Translations under genes and position numbers: made by a program
Source of the DNA: Candidatus Kuenenia hertensis
Lineage (GTDB): Bacteria > Planctomycetota > Brocadiia > Brocadiales > Brocadiaceae
NCBI GenBank assembly: GCA_021646465.1
Contig: SOET01000014.1
Span: 1 to 64,000, forward strand
Direction: 5' to 3'
DNA length: 64,000 nt
The notes under the pieces: model-generated
Database searches by the model: none
What the model was told of the DNA's origin: nothing
Seen by the model: the letters and a program-made list of their open reading frames with translations, nothing else
In this document: in pieces, positions 27,652 to 35,859 of the stretch
How positions within the stretch are numbered: position 1 is the first letter of the stretch
Layout of the letters: every line of letters begins with the position of its first letter

Positions 27652-29442
27652 TTATTCCTTAACTTTTACCTTTATCTTTTCCTTCTTGCCATTGGCTTTT
27701 ACAGTAATCTTGGCTTTACCTTTCGCATTAGCAGTAACGGTAAAAGATGCCTGGCCTTCTTCATCCGAAGTTAATTTGTCCTGTGAAAGAGAAACACGCC
27801 GTTTTCCGCTCTTATTAAGTTTAATCGTAATACTTTCCCCTTCAACCAGACAATCATCTTCTCCGGTTAATGTTATTGTCACTTCTTCGCTATCTCCGAC
27901 TGTGAGTTTATTCAACTTTCTGGGGTCTGCCTCAATGTCTTCTGTTTCACAATCTTCAGTTCCGCCGCCAGCAGTGCCGCCCAGATTTAAATCAATTGTT
28001 TTTGGAGATGTGCTGTTCCTTGTGGTACCATCGCCCAATTGACCTTCATCATTTAATCCCCAAACATATACTTTGCCATTTGAATCAACAGCAAGGCTGT
28101 GATATTCGCCTGCGGCAACGTATACGATATCCTTCAATCCGGAAACGTCAAGTGGCTCAGAACTGCTTCTTCTGGAACCGTCTCCCAGTTGTCCTTCATC
28201 GTTTAATCCCCATGACTTAACTTTACCATTTCGTATGGCAAGGCTATGGTCACTTCCACATGCAATGGCGGAAATCTTTGTGAGGTTTGTGACTTCTACT
28301 GGGGTAGTACTGTTGGCGTTGGTACCATCACCTAACTGACCTTCGTCATTAAGCCCCCATGCCCACACCTTTCCGTCAATATCAAGCGCAAGACTGAATG
28401 AAGTGCCTCCACAAACAGCATCAATATTAGTCAAATTTTGAATCTGTACAGGGTTTACAACTGGAATACCAGCGCTCTTTTCTCCATTGCCAATCTGTCC
28501 TTCATCATTAATTCCCCAGGCGTAAACGAACCCGTCTTCAGTTACCGCCAGACTATGAGCTTCTCCTGCTGAGATTCCCTTTATGGCTGGCAAACCAATT
28601 ATTTTGGTAGGAGTGCTGCTTCCTTCATCTGTTCCGTTTCCAAGCTGTCCATCACTATTAGCGCCCCATGTATAAACTGAACCGTCTGATGCCAATGCCA
28701 TGCAGTGTTCACCACCTGCGGAAATGGCAATTATATCAGTAAGATTTTGTATCTGAAGTGGTACATTACTGTTGTCGGCTTCTGTTGCACCGCCGAGTTG
28801 TCCGTCTCCATTATAACCCCACGCCCAGACACGACCGTTTGAGTCGAGCGCCATACTATGATCACCACCGCAATCCACGGCAGTTATAATGGTAAGTTCA
28901 TTCATTTGAACAGCAACTGGTATTGTTTGACTATCATTTGTACCATCTCCCAACTGTCCGTCTTCGTTATATCCCCATGCCCATAATTTGCCATCGGAAT
29001 CTAATGCAATAGTATGAGTCCACCCACCTGATATTTGCGGATTTACGATGCCGGGTGTCGGTTCTGGTTGTGGTCTTGTTCCCGTTGGCTGTGGCCGTGG
29101 AGTAAATCCTGGGAAAGGAGGAGGAGTGCCCGTTGGCTGTGGCTGTGGAGAAAAACCTGGCTGAGGCTGAGTGCCCGTTGGCTGTGGCCGTGGAGAAAAA
29201 CCCGGCTGAGGCTGAGTGCCCGTTGGCTGTGGCTGTGGAGAAAAACCTGGCTGAGGCTGAGTGCCCGTTGGCTGTGGTCGTGGAGAAAAACCTGGTTGAG
29301 GCTGCGTGCCTGTTGGTTGTGGTCGTGGTGTTGCTCCTGGTGGGATTTGGCCATAAGCGAGCTGATCACTTACGTAAAAAAATGTCATTGTAAAAAGTAA
29401 AACAGATACTAATGGTAAACCCAAAAACCGCTTTTTAATCAT
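27652..29442 (-). CDS. Secreted RCC1-repeat protein with Pro/Gln-rich linker and Ig-like C-terminus
   Basis: 596 residues from the ATG at 29442 (MIKKRFLG), with a GGGG site upstream; a frame start 12 codons earlier lacks one. Signal peptide about 1-30. Residues about 40-125 are tandem PRPQPTGTQPQPGFS units (15 aa, 45 bp). Then seven RCC1 propeller blades with repeated WAWGxNxDGQLGDGT. The last about 100 residues (from CETEDIEADP) are a beta-sandwich domain related to those ending the proteins at 58898 and 63769. Probably a surface beta-propeller; ligand unknown. Confidence 0.9.
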   Translation of the reverse strand: MIKKRFLGLPLVSVLLFTMTFFYVSDQLAYGQIPPGATPRPQPTGTQPQPGFSPRPQPTGTQPQPGFSPQPQPTGTQPQPGFSPRPQPTGTQPQPGFSPQPQPTGTPPPFPGFTPRPQPTGTRPQPEPTPGIVNPQISGGWTHTIALDSDGKLWAWGYNEDGQLGDGTNDSQTIPVAVQMNELTIITAVDCGGDHSMALDSNGRVWAWGYNGDGQLGGATEADNSNVPLQIQNLTDIIAISAGGEHCMALASDGSVYTWGANSDGQLGNGTDEGSSTPTKIIGLPAIKGISAGEAHSLAVTEDGFVYAWGINDEGQIGNGEKSAGIPVVNPVQIQNLTNIDAVCGGTSFSLALDIDGKVWAWGLNDEGQLGDGTNANSTTPVEVTNLTKISAIACGSDHSLAIRNGKVKSWGLNDEGQLGDGSRRSSSEPLDVSGLKDIVYVAAGEYHSLAVDSNGKVYVWGLNDEGQLGDGTTRNSTSPKTIDLNLGGTAGGGTEDCETEDIEADPRKLNKLTVGDSEEVTITLTGEDDCLVEGESITIKLNKSGKRRVSLSQDKLTSDEEGQASFTVTANAKGKAKITVKANGKKEKIKVKVKE

Positions 29443-29901
29443 TAAATACCCCTTTCTTTTATGATAAACCGGAAACAAAATAAAATATCCATATAATCAG
29501 TGGTTAATACTTTCTTTCTCCTTTCTTCTAATAAAACCCCGATATGTTGTTATGCATAGAAAACTTTATTATTTATGAAATCAGAAGCAATGACGCACAT
29601 CATATAAAATTCGCGCTAACTTATCAAATAAAAGGACTTATGTCAAGTAATTTACCAATGCTGCCGTTTTTTTTACTATTTAAAATCAGGCATAACTATT
29701 TTACCGTACGATTGTACAATGAAATGTGATAAATATCACTTTTTTGAATATATACTCAACAGGTTCACAATTTGTGATTTATGGGCAAAATCGTACAAAT
29801 TCAACACGAACAAACAGAGTTTGTTCGTGCCACCCTATTATCAATTTTAAATGCACATTTTATGAGCATCATGAGTATAATTTTTCTTATAAACAAACTG
29901 C
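29443..29901. other. Intergenic region upstream of the RCC1 gene, no gene seen
   Basis: 459 bp, very AT-rich. It separates the RCC1 gene start from the end of the methyltransferase gene on the same strand, so it should carry the RCC1 promoter. I found no clear promoter hexamers and no hairpin terminator. Confidence 0.5.
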
Positions 29902-30921
29902 TTACCCGGGAATTACATGTTCTTTTTTACCTACAATTAATGATGAATTTGATTGCAGGTCGGTTCGTGTGATTCTATGAAAACCGGTGGTGTCAAGCCA
30001 TGAACGATACTCAGTTTCACTATAGGATGCACCTTCCTGCGTGCCGATGAGCATGTTAAGGCTGAAAAGTGCGGCAAATTGTGGATGTGTTTTTGTTTCA
30101 TCAAGAACAAATTCATGAATGATTAATGTCCCCTCATTTTGTAGTGCCTTCCAACATTTTTTGAGTATTTTAATATTGTTTTCTGGATTGTATATATGTA
30201 AGAGATTGGAAACAAGAATCGTATCATAACAATTGCTGCCAAAATCATCTTCCAGACAGTTTCCGATTTGCACCTTTATCCTTTCCTGCAACCCTGAGGA
30301 CTGAATAAACCCATGCGTTAATTTTGTTACGTGTTCCAGGTCAAAAATGACAGTATGCAATTCAGGGTATTTTTTTACAAATTCGATTGAATAAGTGCCG
30401 GGGCCTCCGGCAAGATCAAGCATGTTTCTGGGATTTTCTAAACATATTGCCGTACATATATCTTGTGCTTTTACCGACGCAATATTGTGCATTGCGGTAA
30501 TAAAGTCTTTTAAGTCGTGCGGGTCTACATCTTCCGGTAAATCTTTTAATACTACCGCCTCTCCTGTTTTTACCGTGTGGGACAGCATCTCCCAGTTTTC
30601 AGCGATGTTGTGAAAATGGTGAATGGCGTCTCCCAGGTAAAATGGTTTTCCTTTGGTGAGATAGTTGTTCGATATTTCAGAATTTTGATAATACTTTTCC
30701 TGTTTAGTAAGTAAGTCGAGTGAAACAAGTGCGTTGAGGATCTTTTCTGTTGCTTGTTCATTTGCATGAATAGTCCGCGCAAGTTCTTGTGCAGTTAAAC
30801 ATTTATTATCAAGGGTTGTAAAAATGTCTAATTCTATTGCGGTAAATATTACTTGTGATTTCCAGTAGGCAGAAGTGAGTTGAATCAGATATTCGTATTG
30901 TAAATAATTTATTCCATTCAT
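29902..30921 (-). CDS. SAM-dependent O-methyltransferase (Methyltransf_2 family), candidate BzaC
   Basis: 339 residues. An N-terminal winged-helix dimerisation domain (about 1-95, TAIELDIFTTL, EKILNALVSLDLL) precedes a Rossmann methyltransferase domain with MLDLAGGPGTYSIEF and LVSNLLHIYNPENN. This is the architecture of small-molecule O-methyltransferases. It lies 42 bp downstream of the B12-radical SAM gene and two genes from the ThiC-like gene. In bza operons a protein of this family (BzaC) methylates 5-hydroxybenzimidazole. That assignment is from context. Confidence 0.8.
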   Translation of the reverse strand: MNGINYLQYEYLIQLTSAYWKSQVIFTAIELDIFTTLDNKCLTAQELARTIHANEQATEKILNALVSLDLLTKQEKYYQNSEISNNYLTKGKPFYLGDAIHHFHNIAENWEMLSHTVKTGEAVVLKDLPEDVDPHDLKDFITAMHNIASVKAQDICTAICLENPRNMLDLAGGPGTYSIEFVKKYPELHTVIFDLEHVTKLTHGFIQSSGLQERIKVQIGNCLEDDFGSNCYDTILVSNLLHIYNPENNIKILKKCWKALQNEGTLIIHEFVLDETKTHPQFAALFSLNMLIGTQEGASYSETEYRSWLDTTGFHRITRTDLQSNSSLIVGKKEHVIPG

Positions 30922-30963
30922 CAGATGTCCTCGCAGTAAATGCAGTATGTGTTTTTTGTGAAT

Positions 30964-32529
30964 TTATGTCTTTTTCGTTTCATGTAAGGAATGTGTATTT
31001 AATAGTAATAATTTGACATTGTTTATTATTTCCGTGTGAGTGGAGTGCAAACAGTCACTATTGGGAACAATGGAGGTATTTTCAAATTCACGCAGGATAT
31101 CATCAACCGCATTGATCAAAGTGCTATTTAATTCTTTCAATATCGGAGAATGTAAATAGAGATCCGGCAACATTGTATCGCATTCAACAATTTGAGGCAG
31201 AAGGGATAAAATATCTTTGCATATATTAGTAATAATTGTTGAAAAAGCATTCGCAAATGCATCATTTATTGTATACACGACTTCATACGGTGAAAATGAG
31301 TTATCCGCCTGTAACTGTGAATGCATTACTGATCGATATTCCGGTGTTCCCTGGAAAATTGTTTGCCTGTGATGGAGTAAATGGGCAGTGACTGCCGGAG
31401 AAGTCATAATGCCTGTTTCCTTCAAAAATTCAAAATTATTGCGTATGCTTTGCAGTGTAGAGTGTGGTTCAAACATAATAAAACCAAATGTCGGCTCTAT
31501 TCCGTAGTTTCTTAACAAATGAATGGCCTTTTTATTTTCCTCAGAAGTTGTGTGTTTTTTAAATCGTTTTAACGAATTGTTATCACCACTTTCCAGTCCA
31601 AGAAATACGTTGGTAAGCCCTGCCATTACCAGTTTTGCTATCGTTTTTTCTTCAATATCGTTGACACGGCACTCAAAGCCGAAGCGGATATTTAAATCGT
31701 TTGCAAGAATAAGGTCTGCGAATGTAGTTGCACGTTCCATTCCATGCTTTCCGGGCCCAAAGAAGTTAGCGTCTGAAAAATAAAAATTATTCAATGAGAA
31801 TTTTTTGTTTAGTGTATATATTTCTTCAAAGATGCTGTTAGCGCTCCTGCCGCGCCAGGTATTTGCCTGTCCGTAAAAAGGATTAAGATAGCAGAACGTA
31901 CAATGGCCGTAGCAACCGCGGCTTCCAAGTATATAGGTGGCAATGTCTTTCTGCCGGTATACATCGATATCATATCGTTCCGGAAAGGGGAGTGTGTCAA
32001 GGTTCTGAATGGGCGAGCGCGGGCAAAAAACAATGTTGCCGTTTTCTTCCCGAAATGCTAACCCGGTAATATTCTTTGATAATAAAGGAGTATTTTCGGC
32101 CAGTACAGATTTTGCCAGTTCAGTTACGGTAAATTCAGGTTCTCCTACGGTAACAGAGTCTATAAAGTGGTATTTCGGGAGGAGTTCTTTGTAGGCAAAT
32201 GTCGGATAATATCCATAAAGATTGATGTGGGTACAGTGATTGTTTAATTTTAAAAATGAAAGCATATCAAAGATGTTTTTTGTATCGTTCCACAAATAAA
32301 CAACATGGACACAGAGAAGGGAGTAATTCTTCTTTGAAATGTTTGCTATTGTTTGTTCAAATGACCAGTTGTGAAGATGCGCGTTAATAATATCCGCATT
32401 TATGGTATGCTTTTTTAGTACGGCTGCTATATAGCCTGTAAAAAGACAGGAGCTTAACGGTGCGTTTACAACGTCTTCAAATCGCTCTTTATTTTTTGGC
32501 CGGGGTGGTTCGAGGAGAATTACGGACAA
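30964..32529 (-). CDS. B12-binding-domain radical SAM protein, candidate BzaD/E
   Basis: 521 residues. An N-terminal cobalamin-binding-like Rossmann region (about 1-150) precedes a radical SAM core with ILGSRGCYGHCTFCYLNPF (C-x3-C-x2-C) and GLESGDNNSLKRFKKHTT. The C-terminal extension is unassigned. Methyl transfer to an unactivated carbon or ring change is typical of this class. It starts 40 bp after the ThiC-family gene and is followed by an O-methyltransferase, matching bza gene sets. Confidence 0.82.
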   Translation of the reverse strand: MSVILLEPPRPKNKERFEDVVNAPLSSCLFTGYIAAVLKKHTINADIINAHLHNWSFEQTIANISKKNYSLLCVHVVYLWNDTKNIFDMLSFLKLNNHCTHINLYGYYPTFAYKELLPKYHFIDSVTVGEPEFTVTELAKSVLAENTPLLSKNITGLAFREENGNIVFCPRSPIQNLDTLPFPERYDIDVYRQKDIATYILGSRGCYGHCTFCYLNPFYGQANTWRGRSANSIFEEIYTLNKKFSLNNFYFSDANFFGPGKHGMERATTFADLILANDLNIRFGFECRVNDIEEKTIAKLVMAGLTNVFLGLESGDNNSLKRFKKHTTSEENKKAIHLLRNYGIEPTFGFIMFEPHSTLQSIRNNFEFLKETGIMTSPAVTAHLLHHRQTIFQGTPEYRSVMHSQLQADNSFSPYEVVYTINDAFANAFSTIITNICKDILSLLPQIVECDTMLPDLYLHSPILKELNSTLINAVDDILREFENTSIVPNSDCLHSTHTEIINNVKLLLLNTHSLHETKKT

Positions 32530-32569
32530 CGTACCGTCCTTTTACGATAAAAAAATAACAATAGCATTA

Positions 32570-33901
32570 TCAAAATGCCCCAGGCGTTGCACTTTTTTTG
32601 CGGCTCTTTTCAAGATCATCCTTATAATACTCCATTACTCCTTTCAGTGAACACAAATTACCGCACATCGTGCACGTATCATCGTCCATTGGCGGACGGT
32701 TGTTTCGGATTTCCTGCGCTCGTTCCTTCGTGATAGCGGTTTCGTATTGCGTAGTCCAGTCAAGATCCCTGCGGGCAATGCCCATTTTAAGATCTAAATT
32801 TTTCGCCTTGTCTTTAAGCTTTATCATATCGCCTACATGGGCAGCTATACGGGCAGCCATAACTCCCTCTCTGACATCATCAGGGTTGGGGAGCGCCAGA
32901 TGTTCCGGCGGGGTTACATAACAGATGAAATCCGCACCATAACGTGAGGATAAGGCCGCGCCAATCGCAGAAGAAATATGATCATAACCAGGGGCAACAT
33001 CGGTGGTAATCGGTCCTAACATGTAAAATGGTGCATTATTGCTTAATCGTTTTTGTATGATTACGTTTGCTTCAATTTCGTCAATGGGGATGTGTCCAGG
33101 CCCTTCAACGATAATCTGAACCCCTTTTCCCTGAGCATATTCTGCAATTTCAGAATTAATAATAAGTTCCTGTATTTGCGCGCGATCGGTACTGTCATGA
33201 ACGGCCCCGGCCCGCAACCCGTTTCCAAGGCTAAGAATAACATCGTGCTTTTTCATAATGGCAATAAGACGGTCGATTTGTTCATAAAGGGGATTTTCTT
33301 TTTTGTTGTGATTCATCCATGCAGTAAGAAAAGAACCGCCGCGGCTCACCAAACCGCCATATCGGTAACCTTGTTTCTTTAACCGTTCCAGGGTAATCAG
33401 ATTAATACCGCAGTGGATTGCCATGAAACCAATACCCTCTTCAGCCTGTTGTTCAATTACATCAAAGAGATGATCAGCGTCCATATTTACGACAGATCCC
33501 GTTTTTTGTGTTGTTTCAATTGCAGCCTGGTATAAAGGGACGGTACCGACGGTGAGGGATATTGAATCAAGAACGCGTTTTCGTATTGTGGTTAAATCTC
33601 CTCCTGTTGAGAGTTCCATCAAAGTATCAGCGCCATATTTTTCTGCTGTTTGCGCCTTTTTTACTTCCATATCAATATCAATAATATCGGGAGAGGTGCC
33701 GATGCTAGCATTTACCTTCGTTTTTAATCCTTTGCCGATTCCAACAACGCGCGACTTCCGGTTTGGATTTCCATAGATAACAATATGTCCCTTGGCAATT
33801 CCGTCACGAATAAATTCCGGAGAAACGTCATCATAAGCGGCTGCTTCTTTCATAGCGTCAGTAATAATGCCATCGCGTGCCAGTTCTAATTGGGTTTTCA
33901 T
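32570..33901 (-). CDS. thiC: ThiC-family radical SAM synthase: phosphomethylpyrimidine synthase or 5-hydroxybenzimidazole synthase (BzaF)
   Basis: 443 residues, the short form. Conserved ThiC motifs are GLKTKVNASIGTS, ELSTGGDL, GTVPLYQA, MAIHCGIN, VEGPGHIP, APGYDHISSAIGAA and YVTPPEHLALPN. The C-terminal cluster motif is C-x2-C-x3-C (CTMCGNLC), against C-x2-C-x4-C in E. coli ThiC. LSLGNGLRAG replaces the usual LSLGDGLRPG. No TPP riboswitch precedes it. Both ThiC and its paralogue BzaF use aminoimidazole ribotide; the two downstream genes favour BzaF, but sequence alone does not settle it. Confidence 0.85.
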   Translation of the reverse strand: MKTQLELARDGIITDAMKEAAAYDDVSPEFIRDGIAKGHIVIYGNPNRKSRVVGIGKGLKTKVNASIGTSPDIIDIDMEVKKAQTAEKYGADTLMELSTGGDLTTIRKRVLDSISLTVGTVPLYQAAIETTQKTGSVVNMDADHLFDVIEQQAEEGIGFMAIHCGINLITLERLKKQGYRYGGLVSRGGSFLTAWMNHNKKENPLYEQIDRLIAIMKKHDVILSLGNGLRAGAVHDSTDRAQIQELIINSEIAEYAQGKGVQIIVEGPGHIPIDEIEANVIIQKRLSNNAPFYMLGPITTDVAPGYDHISSAIGAALSSRYGADFICYVTPPEHLALPNPDDVREGVMAARIAAHVGDMIKLKDKAKNLDLKMGIARRDLDWTTQYETAITKERAQEIRNNRPPMDDDTCTMCGNLCSLKGVMEYYKDDLEKSRKKSATPGAF

Positions 33902-33923
33902 TTATTTTTTACTCCATAGTAAA

Positions 33924-34898
33924 CTAATATTTTATTTCTTCAAAATTCATCAAATCCATCATGTCATCTCTTATTGCCATTGCAAATATGTTTTTCTTTG
34001 TGAGGTATGCGATTACATCGTCAGGTAAATAAAGGGATGCAAAAACGGGAATGATTTTTTTGTCCTTATATTCGGGAAAGTACTCATACATCTCCTTTAA
34101 AGTTGCGGCAAAATCATCTATATACTGTATTCTGGGAGTGGATTTTACCTCTACAAGAATAACTTTATCATCATATACAGCGATTACGTCAAACTCCCTT
34201 CGTTTACTCTTAATTTTTGGTTTTCTTTTAAACCTTCTTACCATGAAATCTTCTTCGCTGCCTTCTTCGCATCCGAAATACCGTTGGGCTACTTCCCTGA
34301 CGTTTGGCGCTACAAAATCCTCCGCCAGCGTTCCCATTTTGTTGGTGATTTCTCCCCATTGCTTAAACGCCTTTGCCCTGTCTCTCCTCATCTCATCTTT
34401 GAATTCCTTCATTTCGTTTTTGGAGCTATCTCTGTCCTGCTGCATTTCCTCTCTAAAACCCCGCATCTCATTTTTAAAGTTTTCCCTGTCCTGCTGCATC
34501 TCCTGCCTGAATTCCTTCGTTTCGCTCCTGGAAAATTCCCTGTCTCGTTGCATCTCGTTTTTAAAGTTTTCCCTGTCCTGCTGCATCGCTTCTCTGAATT
34601 CCCGCATCTCATTTTTAAAGTTTTCCCTGTCCTGTTGCATCTCCTGCCTGAATTCCTTCGTTTCGCTCCTGGAAAATTCCCTGTCTCGTTGCATCTCGTT
34701 TTTAAAGCTTTCCCTGTCCAGTTGCATCGCTTCTCTGAATTCCCGCATCTCATTTTTAAAGTTTTCCCTGTCCCGTTGCATTTCTTCCTTAAACGCACGG
34801 ATTTCCTTCTCCGTCTGCAATTGGGCATTGCCAACGTTCTTAATGAATTCTGCAAGTATTTGTTCCAGGTTATCAACCCTTTCCCCTACGGGCGGCAT
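33924..34898 (-). CDS. DUF3782-like protein: coiled coil plus PD-(D/E)XK nuclease-type domain
   Basis: 324 residues from the ATG at 34898, behind GGAGA; an in-frame start nine codons upstream has no such site. Residues about 35-180 are repeated charged coiled-coil units (QRDRENFKNEMREFREAM). The C-terminal 130 residues hold EFDVIAVYDDKVILVEVKST, the D...ExK pattern of restriction-like nucleases. Such DUF3782/DUF1626 proteins are common in cyanobacteria and Brocadiales, with unknown function. It lies in the middle of a biosynthetic gene run. Confidence 0.8.
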   Translation of the reverse strand: MPPVGERVDNLEQILAEFIKNVGNAQLQTEKEIRAFKEEMQRDRENFKNEMREFREAMQLDRESFKNEMQRDREFSRSETKEFRQEMQQDRENFKNEMREFREAMQQDRENFKNEMQRDREFSRSETKEFRQEMQQDRENFKNEMRGFREEMQQDRDSSKNEMKEFKDEMRRDRAKAFKQWGEITNKMGTLAEDFVAPNVREVAQRYFGCEEGSEEDFMVRRFKRKPKIKSKRREFDVIAVYDDKVILVEVKSTPRIQYIDDFAATLKEMYEYFPEYKDKKIIPVFASLYLPDDVIAYLTKKNIFAMAIRDDMMDLMNFEEIKY

Positions 34899-34947
34899 GA
34901 TAATTTCTCCACAAAAAAGCTGCAAAGATGCGGTAAACGGTAATATT

Positions 34948-35655
34948 TCACATTATAATGTTTTTGTCTATATTATCACTAAAAATTTTTAATACGATTT
35001 CTTTGTTGTAATTTTCAATATCAAGCCGTTTATCAAACGGTATGACGCCCAGGATCGGAACATTTGTAAGTCGTTTAATTTCTTCCGCATTATAATTTTT
35101 CAGGCATTCATCGGTTCCCGAAGGATCGTTAAAGATTATTCCCTTAATGTTCACTCCGTGTTCACGCGCATATGCCACAGTGAGAAGGGTATGGTTTATT
35201 GTTCCAAGAGAAAGACGGCTTACAATGATAAGAGGGAGCTCAAATTCGTAGGCTAAATCGATAACAAAATAATATTCATTGATAGGGACAAGCAAACCGC
35301 CAATACCTTCAATAATCATAAAATCATGCCGTTCGCACAGCGTATTAAAGGCATGTCTGATTTTTTCAAGGTCGTTAACTGTATTGTTTAATTGAGCCGC
35401 AATTGTAGGGGCAAGGGGTTGTTCATAACGTATGGGGTTGATAAGTTCATAATCATCATCAGTTTCTGCCGCAGACTGAAGAAAGAGTGCGTCATCCGAT
35501 ACCAACATATTATTATGGTATTTACATCCTGTAGCAATAGGTTTCATAACGCCTGAATTGTAACCATTGTTTTTCATAAGGGCGGCAAGTCCCCCCGCAA
35601 CAATGCTTTTGCCAACGCCTGTATCTGTTCCTGTGATAAAGTACCCGTTATCCAT
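34948..35655 (-). CDS. bioD: ATP-dependent dethiobiotin synthetase
   Basis: 235 residues. P-loop FITGTDTGVGKS at the N-terminus, MKPIATGC and a central EGIGGLLVPI. It closes the ureido ring of dethiobiotin from DAPA, CO2 and ATP. It is separated from bioA by a MITE and an ABC transporter pair on the same strand. No ribosome site is obvious. Confidence 0.93.
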   Translation of the reverse strand: MDNGYFITGTDTGVGKSIVAGGLAALMKNNGYNSGVMKPIATGCKYHNNMLVSDDALFLQSAAETDDDYELINPIRYEQPLAPTIAAQLNNTVNDLEKIRHAFNTLCERHDFMIIEGIGGLLVPINEYYFVIDLAYEFELPLIIVSRLSLGTINHTLLTVAYAREHGVNIKGIIFNDPSGTDECLKNYNAEEIKRLTNVPILGVIPFDKRLDIENYNKEIVLKIFSDNIDKNIIM

Positions 35656-35695
35656 ACTTGACTTGTGCTCCGTTCTTTAGTATAAAAAGGTAAAA

Positions 35696-35832
35696 GGAAG
35701 CATTCCCGATTTTTTGTAGTTCAACATTGTATTATGCTTCGAGACAACCCTGACAGGGTTCCAAACCCTGTCAGGGTTAATACTCCGTCCACCAAAAATA
35801 AGCTGAATTTACAAAAAATCGGGAATGCTCCC
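35696..35832. mobile_element. MITE-like element B (family 1)
   Basis: 137 bp. The ends carry GCATTCCCGATTTTTTGTA and its complement. Flanking 9-mers AAGGTAAAA and AGGGTAAAA differ at one base and look like a target duplication. The interior holds two ACCCTG/CAGGGT hairpins. Confidence 0.82.
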
Positions 35833-35859
35833 AGGGTAAAAAATGTTGTAATAATTAAA

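Noticed and set aside
29035-29400. Trp-rich and His/Gln-rich frames overlapping the RCC1 gene linker
   Set aside because: They are out-of-frame readings of 45-bp tandem repeats within a clear coding sequence.
33902-33960. TPP or cobalamin riboswitch before the ThiC-family gene
   Set aside because: Only about 22 bp separate it from the upstream gene and no conserved riboswitch core was seen.
34051-34992. Long plus-strand open frame opposite the DUF3782-like gene
   Set aside because: Low-complexity Leu/Ser-rich antisense of the coiled-coil repeats; the minus strand has a ribosome site and a nuclease motif.
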